Shown here: positions 25,210-34,015 of the stretch, piece after piece
How positions within the stretch are numbered: position 1 is the first letter of the stretch
How the letters are laid out: every line of letters begins with the position of its first letter
DNA from: Pseudomonadota bacterium
Lineage (GTDB): Bacteria; Pseudomonadota; Gammaproteobacteria; Acidiferrobacterales; UBA6901
Length of the DNA stretch: 40,611 nt
Assembly: GCA_021778035.1 (NCBI GenBank)
Contig: JAJYCY010000012.1
Location: forward strand, 1 to 40,611
Direction: 5' to 3'
Notes under the pieces: model-generated
What the model saw: only the letters and a program-made list of their open reading frames with translations
The model's database searches: none
Told to the model about the DNA's origin: nothing
Program-made: the position numbers and the translations under genes

Positions 25210-28200
25210 TCAGAATTTCCCGTAATAGCCCTCTTTCAGGGCATCGTAGAGATTGGCGGCACTATGGATCTCGCCATCGTATTCAATTTCCTCATTCCCC
25301 TTTACTTCAACCACCCCACCCCCTTCCAGCTGGAAGCGGTAGGTCGTATTTTCAAGGTCCTTTTCCTTGACCAGCACTCCCTGAAACGCCTGGGGATTGA
25401 AGCGGAAGGTGGTGCATCCCTTGAGGCCTTTTTCATAGGCATACATGTAGATGTCCTTGAATTCCTCATAGGGGAAATCAGTCGGCACATTGGCGGTCTT
25501 GGAGATCGAGGAGTCCACCCATTTCTGGGCTGCAGCCTGCACGTCTACGTGTTGCCGGGGCGCGATGGTGTCGGCGCTGACAAAGTAGGCGGGCAACCGT
25601 GTTTCCGGATTGCTGGAGTTGGGGTCAGCATTCGGGTTTACCAGGCTCCGGTAGGCCAGCAGCTCGTAGGAGTACACATCGACTTTTTCCTTGGTCTTGC
25701 GTCCCTCGCGGATCACATTACGGCTGTACTGGTGGGCAAATGAAGGTTCGATTCCGTTGCTGGCGTTGTTCGCCAGGGACAGGGAAATCGTTCCGGTGGG
25801 CGCGATCGACGTATGATGGGTAAACCGTACGCCGGACTCTGCGATACGGTCAGTGAGCTCCTTGCTGAATTTCTGCATGTACCGGCTGTACTTGGCCAGC
25901 AGCACTTTCCCGGAGACTTTGTCGCCAACCTGGTATCCGTGGCGTTTCATCTCCGGACGCTTGCCGAGCATTTCCTCGGTGACAGTGAATTCCTCCAGAA
26001 GGATGGGTGCCGGCCCCTTTTCTTCCGCGAGAGTGACGCCGGTCTCCCAGCCGACCTCCGCCATTTCCCTTGCAACCTGCTCCGTAAATGCGAGGGAGTC
26101 CGGATCCCCGTAGCTCATCCGGAGCATTGTCATGGCCGAGCCCAGCCCCAGGAAACCCATGCCATGACGGCGTTTGCGGGTGATTTCGTCCCGCTGTTTT
26201 GCCAGCGGGAGGCCGTTTATCTCCACGACGTTATCCAGCATCCGGGTAAATATCGCAACTACGCGGCGGTAGCGCTCCCAGTCAAAACGGGCTTCCGGCG
26301 TAAACGGGTTCTCGACAAATTTCGTAAGGTTAACGGACCCGAGCAGGCATGAGCCGTAGGGTGGCAGGGGTTGTTCGCCACAGTTATGGGCATGCAGGCC
26401 ATTGGCGTCAAAGGCATTGACTCCCGGTATCTGGACGTCATAGACCTCCTCGATGCCGTCGGGGGTCACTGTCTCTACGCGGGCAGTAAAGCGTTCACGT
26501 CGCAGGTCGCTGCGGCAGCGTGACAGCATGGCATCAAGCCGCCGCATCTTGTTGCTGTCACTGAAACCGACCATTGTGCGGAACTGCACCAGGTTCTCTC
26601 CTCTGATGAGGAGTTCATGGCGCACGCACTGGCTGCCAGAGCCATCGCACCGTAATCCGCCATCCGTCTTGTGGCTGTTGTGGCGAATTGCGCTGGAGAT
26701 GCCCAGACGCAGAAGCATGCGTTGCACGGCCTGAAGCCTGGCAGGATCTGAAGCCAGGCGTATCTCTTCCGGTTCGCCCTGGCCATCCCGTACGGAGCCG
26801 TCAGCATCATAAAGGCCCTGCAGGAAGCCACGGCAGAAATCGCTTGACCCACGTTCCATCACGGGGCTGATGTGCTGCGCCCGGGGGCCCATGCCGAGTT
26901 CCATGGCCAGACCGTGCAGTGCCGGAACCTCAAGCCGGTATTCACCGGGGGCGGCCTCAGTCCATCCGCAGGAATCGGCACGCTGAAGCAGCGTTCCAGC
27001 CGCCTGGAGCGCCGCATCCATGGTTGCCTCGATCCCCACTGCGGTTCCTGTTCCGTTTGCCACCGCTGCCAGTTTCCAGACGGACAGCATGGCTGTACCG
27101 TTGCCGAGGGTGCCACACCCCGCCAACAGTCCGGCAAGATAGCCCTGTTCACGCGTGTAGTCGCCTTTCCAGTCCGGCAGCGCGCGATGATCATTGAGCA
27201 TCACATGGTCGCCGGGACGCAGCTCGCCCGCTTCGCACCATGCGGTTTCCGTGGCGTGGAGGGCAAACCGCACGACGCGGCGGACACGGTGATCTGTCGT
27301 TAGGCGCAGTCCGTATCCTTCACTGGTAACCAGGCGTACCACCGGTTTGGTGGCGGTACGGAAGAAGCCTCCGGTACCGGAGGCGTGATTCTGCCCATCC
27401 AGGCGGGCAACGAAGCCCCGTCCGATGAGGTCCCGTACCTGGCGTGGGCCGCTGGAGGTATGCACCCATGTGTCGGATGTCACGCACGGATTGGTGGCGC
27501 GGATATCCTCGCAGAACCAGTTGTTGTTCATCTCGTTGATCCGGTCGATCAGGATGAAACCGGGTTCGGCATAATCGTAGGTCGATGCCATGATCAGATC
27601 CCACAGCCGGCGGGCAGGCATGGTCTTGTAAACCTTGCAGGCGACCTGGCCCAGTTCATTGGTGATATAACCCTGGGTAATCGGCCAGTGGCGCCAGACG
27701 ATGCGTAGTGCAGCCTGGTCAAATTCGAACTGGTTCGCCGGAAATGCCAGATCCCAGGTGGCGTCATTTCTGACCGCCTGCATGAATTCATCCGAAATCA
27801 GGCACGACAGGTTGAACTGGCGGAGACGTCCATCCTCGCGTTTGGCGCGGATGAAGGACGTGATATCCGGATGTGAAATATCAAAGGTGCCCATCTGTGC
27901 GCCGCGGCGCCCGCCGGCCGACGAGACCGTGAAACACATGGCATTGAAGATATCCATGAAGGACAGCGGTCCCGATGTGTGGGCTCCGGCGCCATTTACG
28001 AATGCGCCCCTGGGGCGCAGCGTGGAAAACTCGTAGCCGATACCGCAGCCGGCCTTGAGCGTCAGCCCTGCTTCGTGGACCGAGCTCAGGATTCCGTCCA
28101 TCGAGTCCGGCACTGTGCCGGAAACGGTGCAGTTGATCGTGCTGGTCGCCGGTTTATGTTCCTGGGCGCCGGCATTCGAAGTGACCCGACCCGCAGGGAT

Positions 28201-28440
28201 TGCGCCGTTCAGCAGGGCCCAGAGGAACCTGTCAAACCATTCAGTACGTTTTTCCGGGGAATTTTCGACATCAGCAAGCGCACGCGCAATACGGGTGTAG
28301 GTCCCCAGAATATCCTGGTCGACAGGTTCGCCGGTTTTGGCCTTGAGGCGGTATTTCTTGTCCCAGATATCGTAAGAAGTGGGTTGGAGCGGGATCTCGA
28401 AGGTACCCGTCTGTTGCGCCTGTATTGTCGCCGCCTTCAT
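25210..28440 (-). CDS. nrdJa: Class II (adenosylcobalamin-dependent) ribonucleotide reductase NrdJa, interrupted by an intein
   Basis: Reduces ribonucleotides to deoxyribonucleotides by a cobalamin-derived thiyl radical, independent of oxygen. The 1076-residue product consists of an N-extein (1-318), an intein (319-686) and a C-extein (687-1076). After splicing, RATNP joins CGEQPL to restore the active-site NPCGEQPL motif in a 708-residue enzyme. The N-extein shows STINCTVSG (active-site Cys), GIGYEFSTLRP and NLSCLISDEF. The C-extein shows the GFLGLGSAM region and APTGTISL. ATG 28440 has AGGAG upstream. Without splicing the enzyme would lack its catalytic loop, so splicing must be efficient if this is the only reductase. 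A sigma-70-like promoter and a possible NrdR box precede it. No cobalamin riboswitch was seen. Confidence 0.95.
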   Translation of the reverse strand: MKAATIQAQQTGTFEIPLQPTSYDIWDKKYRLKAKTGEPVDQDILGTYTRIARALADVENSPEKRTEWFDRFLWALLNGAIPAGRVTSNAGAQEHKPATSTINCTVSGTVPDSMDGILSSVHEAGLTLKAGCGIGYEFSTLRPRGAFVNGAGAHTSGPLSFMDIFNAMCFTVSSAGGRRGAQMGTFDISHPDITSFIRAKREDGRLRQFNLSCLISDEFMQAVRNDATWDLAFPANQFEFDQAALRIVWRHWPITQGYITNELGQVACKVYKTMPARRLWDLIMASTYDYAEPGFILIDRINEMNNNWFCEDIRATNPCVTSDTWVHTSSGPRQVRDLIGRGFVARLDGQNHASGTGGFFRTATKPVVRLVTSEGYGLRLTTDHRVRRVVRFALHATETAWCEAGELRPGDHVMLNDHRALPDWKGDYTREQGYLAGLLAGCGTLGNGTAMLSVWKLAAVANGTGTAVGIEATMDAALQAAGTLLQRADSCGWTEAAPGEYRLEVPALHGLAMELGMGPRAQHISPVMERGSSDFCRGFLQGLYDADGSVRDGQGEPEEIRLASDPARLQAVQRMLLRLGISSAIRHNSHKTDGGLRCDGSGSQCVRHELLIRGENLVQFRTMVGFSDSNKMRRLDAMLSRCRSDLRRERFTARVETVTPDGIEEVYDVQIPGVNAFDANGLHAHNCGEQPLPPYGSCLLGSVNLTKFVENPFTPEARFDWERYRRVVAIFTRMLDNVVEINGLPLAKQRDEITRKRRHGMGFLGLGSAMTMLRMSYGDPDSLAFTEQVAREMAEVGWETGVTLAEEKGPAPILLEEFTVTEEMLGKRPEMKRHGYQVGDKVSGKVLLAKYSRYMQKFSKELTDRIAESGVRFTHHTSIAPTGTISLSLANNASNGIEPSFAHQYSRNVIREGRKTKEKVDVYSYELLAYRSLVNPNADPNSSNPETRLPAYFVSADTIAPRQHVDVQAAAQKWVDSSISKTANVPTDFPYEEFKDIYMYAYEKGLKGCTTFRFNPQAFQGVLVKEKDLENTTYRFQLEGGGVVEVKGNEEIEYDGEIHSAANLYDALKEGYYGKF
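26383..27486 (-). mobile_element. Intein with LAGLIDADG endonuclease domain, one catalytic Asp replaced
   Basis: The 368-residue insertion in NrdJa begins with Cys319 (nucleophile of the first splicing step) and ends HAHN (His685, Asn686) before extein Cys687. Block B is TTDH (T381, H384) and block F is VYDVQIPGVNAFDANGL, so all residues needed for splicing are present. The central part contains two dodecapeptide motifs of a homing endonuclease. The second, FLQGLYDADGSV, is complete. The first reads YLAGLLAGCGTL, with Cys442 (TGT codon) where the catalytic Asp is expected. Splicing should work, but DNA cleavage is probably lost or reduced. The site inside NPCGE is a known insertion point for inteins in ribonucleotide reductases. 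Confidence 0.93.
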
Positions 28441-28512
28441 TGGTAGCTGTCTCCTAAATTACACTTGCTGGCAAAAATGCGCTTATAATAATTTCAATAT
28501 CCGGCACATGAT

Positions 28513-28524
28513 ACAAGATGTTGT
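28513..28524. promoter_or_regulatory. Candidate NrdR box in the nrdJ leader
   Basis: ACAAGATGTTGT (ACAA-N4-TTGT) resembles NrdR boxes and sits at the inferred transcription start of nrdJa, where a repressor would block initiation. NrdR boxes normally come in pairs about 31 bp apart. The only partner at that distance is a weak AT-rich palindrome near 28487. Confidence 0.4.
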
Positions 28525-28535
28525 GCCAGGCGCAG

Positions 28536-28565
28536 ACTGTAGACCCATCAATTTGTGCCTGTCAA
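28536..28565 (-). promoter_or_regulatory. Sigma-70 promoter of nrdJa
   Basis: On the minus strand a perfect -35 TTGACA (28560-28565) is followed after 18 bases by TACAGT (28536-28541). Transcription would start near 28528, leaving a leader of about 90 nt. Sequence match only. Confidence 0.65.
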
Positions 28566-28981
28566 GAAACCTTATCCGGGTATTCATTAAAGTTGGTCAT
28601 CACGACCCCCCCATCCCTGAATCGCCACGGGACCATTCTATATATAAGAGTTCACGATTCAGATCGCCCTCGGGAGGGGAAGCGGAGGGGTGGATGAAAA
28701 CCACCATTTCGAATGTTTCCGGGACGGGTCATCGCGATGGCAGCTATAGGCGACCCCTCCGGTCCCAGTCCAGCGGGACGGCATTTGCCCGCTCGATTGG
28801 GATACCGGCTGCCCGTGAAAGTCCGTGATCCCGGGCTGCACGAGTGTCTGTGCCGCCACACCGGTTCCGGCAACGCCGCTATCCGATGTTCCGCCGCCGC
28901 GGAAAAGGCCTCTCCCGGAAGGTGCAACACCGGATGTACGGCCGGTCCGGTCGCTGGAGCCGGGCCGGGCGGTGTTTGAGC

Positions 28982-30412
28982 CTAGCCCTTGATGCATATC
29001 ATCGGCACCAGCTTTGCAACTTTGCGTGCAATACCGGCTGCATCTGCCGCATCGACGACCGCAGTGACATCCTTGTATGCCCCGGGCGCTTCCTCCGCTA
29101 TCCCGCGCGCTGACGGACTGCGGATGATGATCCCGCGTCCCGCCAGGTCGTCGATCACCTGGTGCCCGCGCCACTGCTTTCCTGCCTGGTGGCGGCTCAT
29201 GGCCCGCCCGGCGCCATGGCAGGCCGACCCGAATGAAAGCGCCATGCCCTGCGGGGTGCCGGTCATCACATAGGACGACGTGCCCATGCTGCCACCAATC
29301 AGGACCGGCTGTCCGGCGGCGCGCAGTGCACGAGGCACTTCAGGGTGACCAGGACCCAGGGCTCGGGTTGCTCCTTTCCTGTGCACAAAAAGGCGCCGCG
29401 ACGTACCGTTGACGAGGTGCTGTTCTTCCTTGCAGGTATTATGGGAAACGTCGTAAAGCACCCGAAGCGTGGCCTGGGGAAGAACCGAGGCAAACACCTC
29501 GCGCGTGATGTGCGTGATAATCTGCCGGTTTGCCAGCGCGCAGTTTATGCCGGCGCGCATGGCGCCCAGATATTCCTGCCCTAGCGCCGAGGTGATTGGG
29601 GCACATGCGAGTTCGCGGTCTGGCAATTCTATACCGTATTCCGCCGCCGATATCGCCATCTTCTTCAGGTATTCGGTACCGATCTGGTGGCCAAGGCCAC
29701 GCGACCCGCAGTGGATGCTCACTACAATCTCGCCCTCACTCAGGCCGAAGACAGCAGCTGTCGCGGAATCATGGATTTCAGCGACACGCTGGACCTCCAG
29801 ATAGTGATTTCCGGATCCGAGCGTGCCCATTTCGCCACGCTGGCGGTTTCTGGCGTGCCCGGAAACATTTTGCGGCAGTGCGCCTGAGATGCAACCTTCC
29901 TCCTCGGTGCAGAGAAGATCCTCCGGAGTGCCGTAGCCCTGCGCCACCGCCCAGCGCGCACCCCCGGCGAGCATGTCATCGACCTCGCCCGCTGCGAGAT
30001 GAATATGCCCGGTACTGCCAAGCCCGGCCGGAACCCTGGAAAAAAGGGCGTCCGCCAGCTGTGGCGCATGATTCGCGATATCTGCCGAATGAAGCCCCGT
30101 ATGCAAAGTGCGGACGCCGCACGAAATATCGAAACCGACACCTCCTGCCGAGATCACGCCGCCTTGCGCGGGATCAAAGGCAGCTACGCCGCCTATGGGG
30201 AAGCCGTAGCCCCAGTGGGCGTCGGGCATCGCGTATGCCGCCTGTACGATTCCGGGCAGCGTGGCAACGTTCCTGATCTGCTCATACACCTTGCTGTCCA
30301 TGTCGCGGATCAGCTGTTCGCTGGCGAAAATGACGGCGGGGACCCGCATCATTCCGGCCGGCGCGATTTCCCACCGGTACGGGTCATGGCGGGCAAACAG
30401 CGACAGTTCCAT
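28982..30412 (-). CDS. rtcB: RNA-splicing ligase RtcB (3'-phosphate/2',3'-cyclic phosphate RNA ligase)
   Basis: GTP- and Mn2+-dependent ligase that joins RNA ends with 2',3'-cyclic phosphate or 3'-phosphate to 5'-OH, as made by ribotoxins and tRNA endonucleases. Conserved blocks are AMPDAHWGYGFPIGGV, GGVGFDISCGVRT (Mn-binding Asp and Cys), LGSGNHYLEV, IHCGSRGLGHQIG, YDVSHNTCKEE and the guanylylation region HRKGATRA. GTG and ATG starts exist further upstream, but ATG 30412 has GGAGGTGAG seven bases away and gives 476 residues, the usual size for this subtype. The gene encoding its activator archease lies 58 bp upstream in the same direction. No rtcR regulator or rtcA cyclase is present in the window. 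Confidence 0.95.
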   Translation of the reverse strand: MELSLFARHDPYRWEIAPAGMMRVPAVIFASEQLIRDMDSKVYEQIRNVATLPGIVQAAYAMPDAHWGYGFPIGGVAAFDPAQGGVISAGGVGFDISCGVRTLHTGLHSADIANHAPQLADALFSRVPAGLGSTGHIHLAAGEVDDMLAGGARWAVAQGYGTPEDLLCTEEEGCISGALPQNVSGHARNRQRGEMGTLGSGNHYLEVQRVAEIHDSATAAVFGLSEGEIVVSIHCGSRGLGHQIGTEYLKKMAISAAEYGIELPDRELACAPITSALGQEYLGAMRAGINCALANRQIITHITREVFASVLPQATLRVLYDVSHNTCKEEQHLVNGTSRRLFVHRKGATRALGPGHPEVPRALRAAGQPVLIGGSMGTSSYVMTGTPQGMALSFGSACHGAGRAMSRHQAGKQWRGHQVIDDLAGRGIIIRSPSARGIAEEAPGAYKDVTAVVDAADAAGIARKVAKLVPMICIKG

Positions 30413-30470
30413 GGGCTCACCTCCGCTTTCGGGCATCCGGTAACCGGGCCGGAATGCGCCAGCCGTCCCG

Positions 30471-30905
30471 CTAGACGTCCACCACGCACTGGGCTTCCCA
30501 GTGTCCGGCGGGATCCTGTCTGACCGACAGGCTGGTGTAGGTGGCACCCTTGACCTCGACCGCCGGCCGGTGGCGCTGCAGATCGATAGTCTCACCGAAT
30601 GCGCTGCCTTGGAGGTGGTGGTCCGTTATGCCCACCCGGAAGCGGCTGAACAGCATGTGGCGAGTTGCCATTTCATATATCACAGCGTTGAGCCAGTCGA
30701 CGAGCAGCAGTTCATCGTCTGGCGCCTGGCAGACGATGTTCACTTTTTCGTGCGCGATCACCCGGGCCGTTTCCGTGATAACTTCCGTCAATGCCAGTGC
30801 TGCTTGCTCGAAAGCCTCACTTTTCGTGCGTCCGATGCCCCGCACTCCGATGTCGGCCTCGTGAGAGAAGTGAACCCAGCGCGGCACCGTCGCTGCCTGT
30901 TCCAT
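30471..30905 (-). CDS. Archease, RtcB-activating chaperone
   Basis: Small acidic metal-binding protein that speeds guanylylation and turnover of RtcB and widens its nucleotide use. The signature VHFSHEADIGVRGIG at the N-terminus and EMATRHMLFSRFRV in the middle are typical, as is the length of 144 residues. It is directly upstream of rtcB and probably cotranscribed, as in many archaea and bacteria. The C-terminus ends in VDV without extension. Confidence 0.92.
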   Translation of the reverse strand: MEQAATVPRWVHFSHEADIGVRGIGRTKSEAFEQAALALTEVITETARVIAHEKVNIVCQAPDDELLLVDWLNAVIYEMATRHMLFSRFRVGITDHHLQGSAFGETIDLQRHRPAVEVKGATYTSLSVRQDPAGHWEAQCVVDV

Positions 30906-30993
30906 GGACCCATCTTGCGCCGGCTTGACCAGCCGGGCAAGCCGTGATGACAGCGTCCGGGCACCGGTAGTGCAGCCACGCTCCGGGCCAGAG

Positions 30994-33129
30994 TCAGGTC
31001 GTCAGTCGCCGGTAGATTTCCGATACCTTGAGCGGCAGTCTGCGCACATCATCAATGATCGTCCAGTTCACCGCACCATACATGTGCGGAAGGTAGTCGC
31101 GCGCCTCGGTGTCGATCGTGATGCAGAACGGGTGAATGCCGTCGCGCTTTGCCTCGATCAGCGCCTGCCGCGTGTCCTCGATACCGTAGTCTCCGCGGTA
31201 GCCGTCATAGTCGTCCGGCTTTCCGTCAGACAGGGTGATAAGGAGCTTGGTCCTTGCCTCCACGTCATTCAGCAGCCGGGTCAGATGCCTGATCGTCGCA
31301 CCCATCCGGGTATAGTCCTCAGGCTTTATCCCCGAGATACGGGCCTGTACCGAAATCGAGTAGGGTTCATCAAACCGCTTGATGCGGTAGAGATCGCAGC
31401 GCTTGCGGGTAATGCCCGAGAATCCGTAGATCGCATAGCGGTCGCCGAGGACCTCGAGCGCCTCGCAAAGCAGCACAAGCGCCTCGCGCTCGGCATCGTT
31501 GATCCATCCCTTGGTGGACCCGCTCATGTCGACCATGAACATCACGGCAATGTCCCGTTCAAGTTTCTGCCGTTTCGTGAGCACCTGTTCGCTCAGCTCC
31601 ATTCCATGATGCATGTCGGCATAGGCCTCGACGAGCGCATCAAAATCAATGTTGTCCCCGTTCTTCTGCCTTTTCATAAGCCGTTCCTCGCCCCGCAGTG
31701 CCTCGAACGACCGGCGCAGGCTGGCGATGGACGCTGAATACTTGGCGCGCGTGCGGGCGACGAAGTCATCCTCGACCGGATGGACATCAACCTCGCGCAG
31801 CACGCACCAGTGCTTGCGGTAGTGCTGGCGACGGTAATCCCATTCGTTGTAGAGAAAGGCTCCTTCCTCGTGGTAGGTCCCTTTCCAGACGTCATCCGGA
31901 TTCTTCTCTTCGCCTTCACGCCGGTAGCCCCCATCGCCTGCGGCGACCAGGTACTCATCGGGAATGTCCCCGAGATCCTGGATGATGGAATCCATCAGTG
32001 CCTTTACGTCGGGGGGGATGGCCACGACCTGCCCGTCAAGGGCAAGCTCATGATGCCATTTACCTGGATGGTCCGGGTCGGGCGTGCGCTGCATGCGAAA
32101 ACGTTCAGAATCGGCCCCGGATTCCTCGGCGGGTGCCCCCGGTTCTGCACGGCGGTGTTTTTCCTCGAGCAGTCGCGCCAGTGCCGCGTGGAACTGGTCC
32201 TTCTCCCGTGCCAGCCGCTGGGCCATGGCCTGTGTGGCGCGTGCCGGGTACAGGAATCCCTGGTAACACTGCGCAGCTGGAATATCGGTACCATAGAGCG
32301 CCTGCAGCGCGCCAATCGTTGTCCGGACCGAAGCAGCCGGCGAGCGCAGTGACGCGAGATGTCCGTGCCATGAGGCGGGGTAGGATGTCTCGCCGAGTTC
32401 GGTCTTCAGCCGCTGCATGTCCCGGTACAGCCCGGGCAGATCAGTGGCAATGCGCGCATCCAGCCGCGCGGTTTCCAGGGCATAGAAAAGCCGGGTTGCA
32501 TAGTCCGGGTCCGGAAAATCTGAAAGCACTTCCGTCAGATCGGCGCAGTATGTCCCATACCAGGTCTGCGCCCACTGGTGCGCTGCGATCGCCTTGTATA
32601 GCCGGAAATTGTCAGCCTTGCCGGGCAGGCGCGCCAGGGTCGCAGGGAGAAACAGTGTGGTGGTATCTGTATAGACTTCATCGCACGCCTCGACCTTGAG
32701 TGCGCGTCCGGACAGTCCCCGCAGAAATATCTCGAGAACCCCGGAAACACTGTCGAGTGACACGCCGATCGAGCGCGCCCGGGCACGTGCTGCGTAAGCC
32801 GCCACGTTCTGGAACTCCGCGCTTGCCGGATAAAGTCCCATCCTGTCATACGCATCCATCGCCTGAATGATCCAGGACTCGAGGTCATCCGGAGGCATCA
32901 GGCGCAGCCCCTCGGGGGCCTGCGCCGCAAACTGGTAGGCCAGCTCGGCATTTGTCTTGGCAATGATGCCGACCCAGCGCAGCGCGAAGTCCTGCTGGTC
33001 GCGGGCAAACTCGGCAAGTCCTGCGGCCAGGTTTACGGCAGTGCGACGTGACGAAAGAACAGGATCGAGATACTCGTCGAGTTTTTCCTCGAGCTCAATG
33101 GCGGACAGGGATGTGGACGCAGCGGTCAT
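30994..33129 (-). CDS. cbbO: CbbO/NorD-type von Willebrand factor A protein
   Basis: Partner of the CbbQ-type AAA+ ATPase. In CbbQO complexes the VWA protein docks on a target (Rubisco in chemoautotrophs, nitric oxide reductase for NorD) while the ATPase remodels it. The N-terminal 500 residues are alpha-helical and specific to the family. The C-terminal VWA domain has an intact MIDAS: DMSGS (D534, S536, S538), TRMGAT and SDGKPDD. The length of 711 residues fits CbbO and is longer than NorD. It lies 36 bp after cbbQ and is probably in one transcript with it. No Rubisco or nor gene is in the window, so the target here is unknown; the CbbO name rests on overall resemblance. Confidence 0.8.
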   Translation of the reverse strand: MTAASTSLSAIELEEKLDEYLDPVLSSRRTAVNLAAGLAEFARDQQDFALRWVGIIAKTNAELAYQFAAQAPEGLRLMPPDDLESWIIQAMDAYDRMGLYPASAEFQNVAAYAARARARSIGVSLDSVSGVLEIFLRGLSGRALKVEACDEVYTDTTTLFLPATLARLPGKADNFRLYKAIAAHQWAQTWYGTYCADLTEVLSDFPDPDYATRLFYALETARLDARIATDLPGLYRDMQRLKTELGETSYPASWHGHLASLRSPAASVRTTIGALQALYGTDIPAAQCYQGFLYPARATQAMAQRLAREKDQFHAALARLLEEKHRRAEPGAPAEESGADSERFRMQRTPDPDHPGKWHHELALDGQVVAIPPDVKALMDSIIQDLGDIPDEYLVAAGDGGYRREGEEKNPDDVWKGTYHEEGAFLYNEWDYRRQHYRKHWCVLREVDVHPVEDDFVARTRAKYSASIASLRRSFEALRGEERLMKRQKNGDNIDFDALVEAYADMHHGMELSEQVLTKRQKLERDIAVMFMVDMSGSTKGWINDAEREALVLLCEALEVLGDRYAIYGFSGITRKRCDLYRIKRFDEPYSISVQARISGIKPEDYTRMGATIRHLTRLLNDVEARTKLLITLSDGKPDDYDGYRGDYGIEDTRQALIEAKRDGIHPFCITIDTEARDYLPHMYGAVNWTIIDDVRRLPLKVSEIYRRLTT

Positions 33130-33165
33130 GATCGGGCACGGTGACAGAAAATGCAGGTACGCACC

Positions 33166-33978
33166 CTAGAAAAGCGATGCGCTCAGCTCATTGACCGCCG
33201 CCAGCATCTCGGCATCGTCAGTGAGCGCCTCGGCGATTGCCCCGCGACACGCCTGGCGCGGATCTATGCCGGACGCCATCAGTTTCGCGGCATGGACCAA
33301 AAGACGGGTGCTGGCTCCCTCATCAAGACCATTGCCCTTGAGGTTGCGTGTCATGCCGGCAAATTTCACCAATCTTGCGGCCATCTCCGGGTCTATGCCG
33401 GACTCGTGGATGATGATGCGTTGCTCGAGTTCGGTGGCCGGATAGGTGAATTCTATGGCCACGAAACGCTGGCGCGTGCTCTGCTTGAGATCCTTCAGTA
33501 CGCTCTGGTAGCCGGGATTGTAGGAGATGGCGAGACAGAACTCCGGAGCCGCCTGCAGCAGTTCGCCGGTCTTTTCTATCGGCAGCGCGCGACGATCGTC
33601 CGCCAGCGGGTGGATCACGACGGTGGTATCCTTGCGGGCCTCGACGATCTCGTCCAGATAGCAGACCGCGCCGATGCGCACGGCGCGCGCAAGCGGCCCG
33701 TCCACCCAGGCTGTTTCGGATGCCGTGATCAGGTAGCGACCGACCAGGTCGGATGCAGTGAGGTCATCGTGGCAGGAGACGGTAACGAGCGGCCGTTTCA
33801 GGCGCCAGGCCATGTGTTCCATGAAGCGCGTTTTGCCGCAGCCAGTGGGTCCTTTCAGGAGCACTGGAATCTGGTTGCGATATGCAGCTTCGAACAGAGC
33901 GATTTCGTTGCCCTGGGGTTCGTAATAGGGTTCTTTCCTGACCAGATAGTCCCTGGCGCTTACTGCATGTACGTCCAC
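33166..33978 (-). CDS. cbbQ: CbbQ/NirQ/NorQ-type MoxR AAA+ ATPase
   Basis: Hexameric MoxR-family ATPase that acts with the VWA protein encoded next to it to activate an enzyme complex. Walker A is GPTGCGKT (43-50), Walker B is VCYLDEIVEA, and the N-terminus YLVRKEPYYEPQGNEIALFE is typical of CbbQ/NorQ. The C-terminal CbbQ_C domain ends the protein. The longest frame begins at 34071 but adds a hydrophobic stretch foreign to the family; GTG 33978, preceded by GGGGGA about five bases upstream, gives the normal 270 residues. The gene is divergent from qmoA, 341 bp away. Confidence 0.88.
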   Translation of the reverse strand: MDVHAVSARDYLVRKEPYYEPQGNEIALFEAAYRNQIPVLLKGPTGCGKTRFMEHMAWRLKRPLVTVSCHDDLTASDLVGRYLITASETAWVDGPLARAVRIGAVCYLDEIVEARKDTTVVIHPLADDRRALPIEKTGELLQAAPEFCLAISYNPGYQSVLKDLKQSTRQRFVAIEFTYPATELEQRIIIHESGIDPEMAARLVKFAGMTRNLKGNGLDEGASTRLLVHAAKLMASGIDPRQACRGAIAEALTDDAEMLAAVNELSASLF

Positions 33979-33990
33979 GATTTCCCCCAG

Positions 33991-34015
33991 GTTTAGAGTA
34001 GGTATAGCGCTAAAC
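33991..34015. repeat. Inverted repeat upstream of cbbQ
   Basis: Arms GTTTAG and CTAAAC are separated by 13 bases, 12 bp upstream of the cbbQ GTG. It may act as an operator or form a leader hairpin over the ribosome site. Its role is unknown. Confidence 0.45.

Larger units (their letters stand above)
28441..28981. other. Intergenic region between nrdJa and rtcB
   Basis: The nrdJ-proximal part (28441-28650) is AT-rich and carries the promoter and leader. The rest (28650-28981) is GC-rich, has open frames on the minus strand (up to about 92 residues, one continuing into rtcB in another frame) but no ribosome site or recognised motif. No terminator with a T-run is visible after rtcB. Nothing certain is encoded here. 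Confidence 0.5.

Noticed and set aside
28441-28640. Cobalamin riboswitch expected upstream of a B12-dependent reductase
   Set aside because: I could not find the B12 box or the conserved core on the minus strand, and the leader is only about 90 nt.
30413-30595. N-terminal 61-residue extension of RtcB
   Set aside because: It overlaps the archease gene, is unlike any RtcB N-terminus, and ATG 30412 has a strong ribosome site.
30994-33978. norD/norQ of nitric oxide reductase
   Set aside because: No norB or norC is in the window and the VWA protein is closer in length to CbbO. The name is kept tentative.
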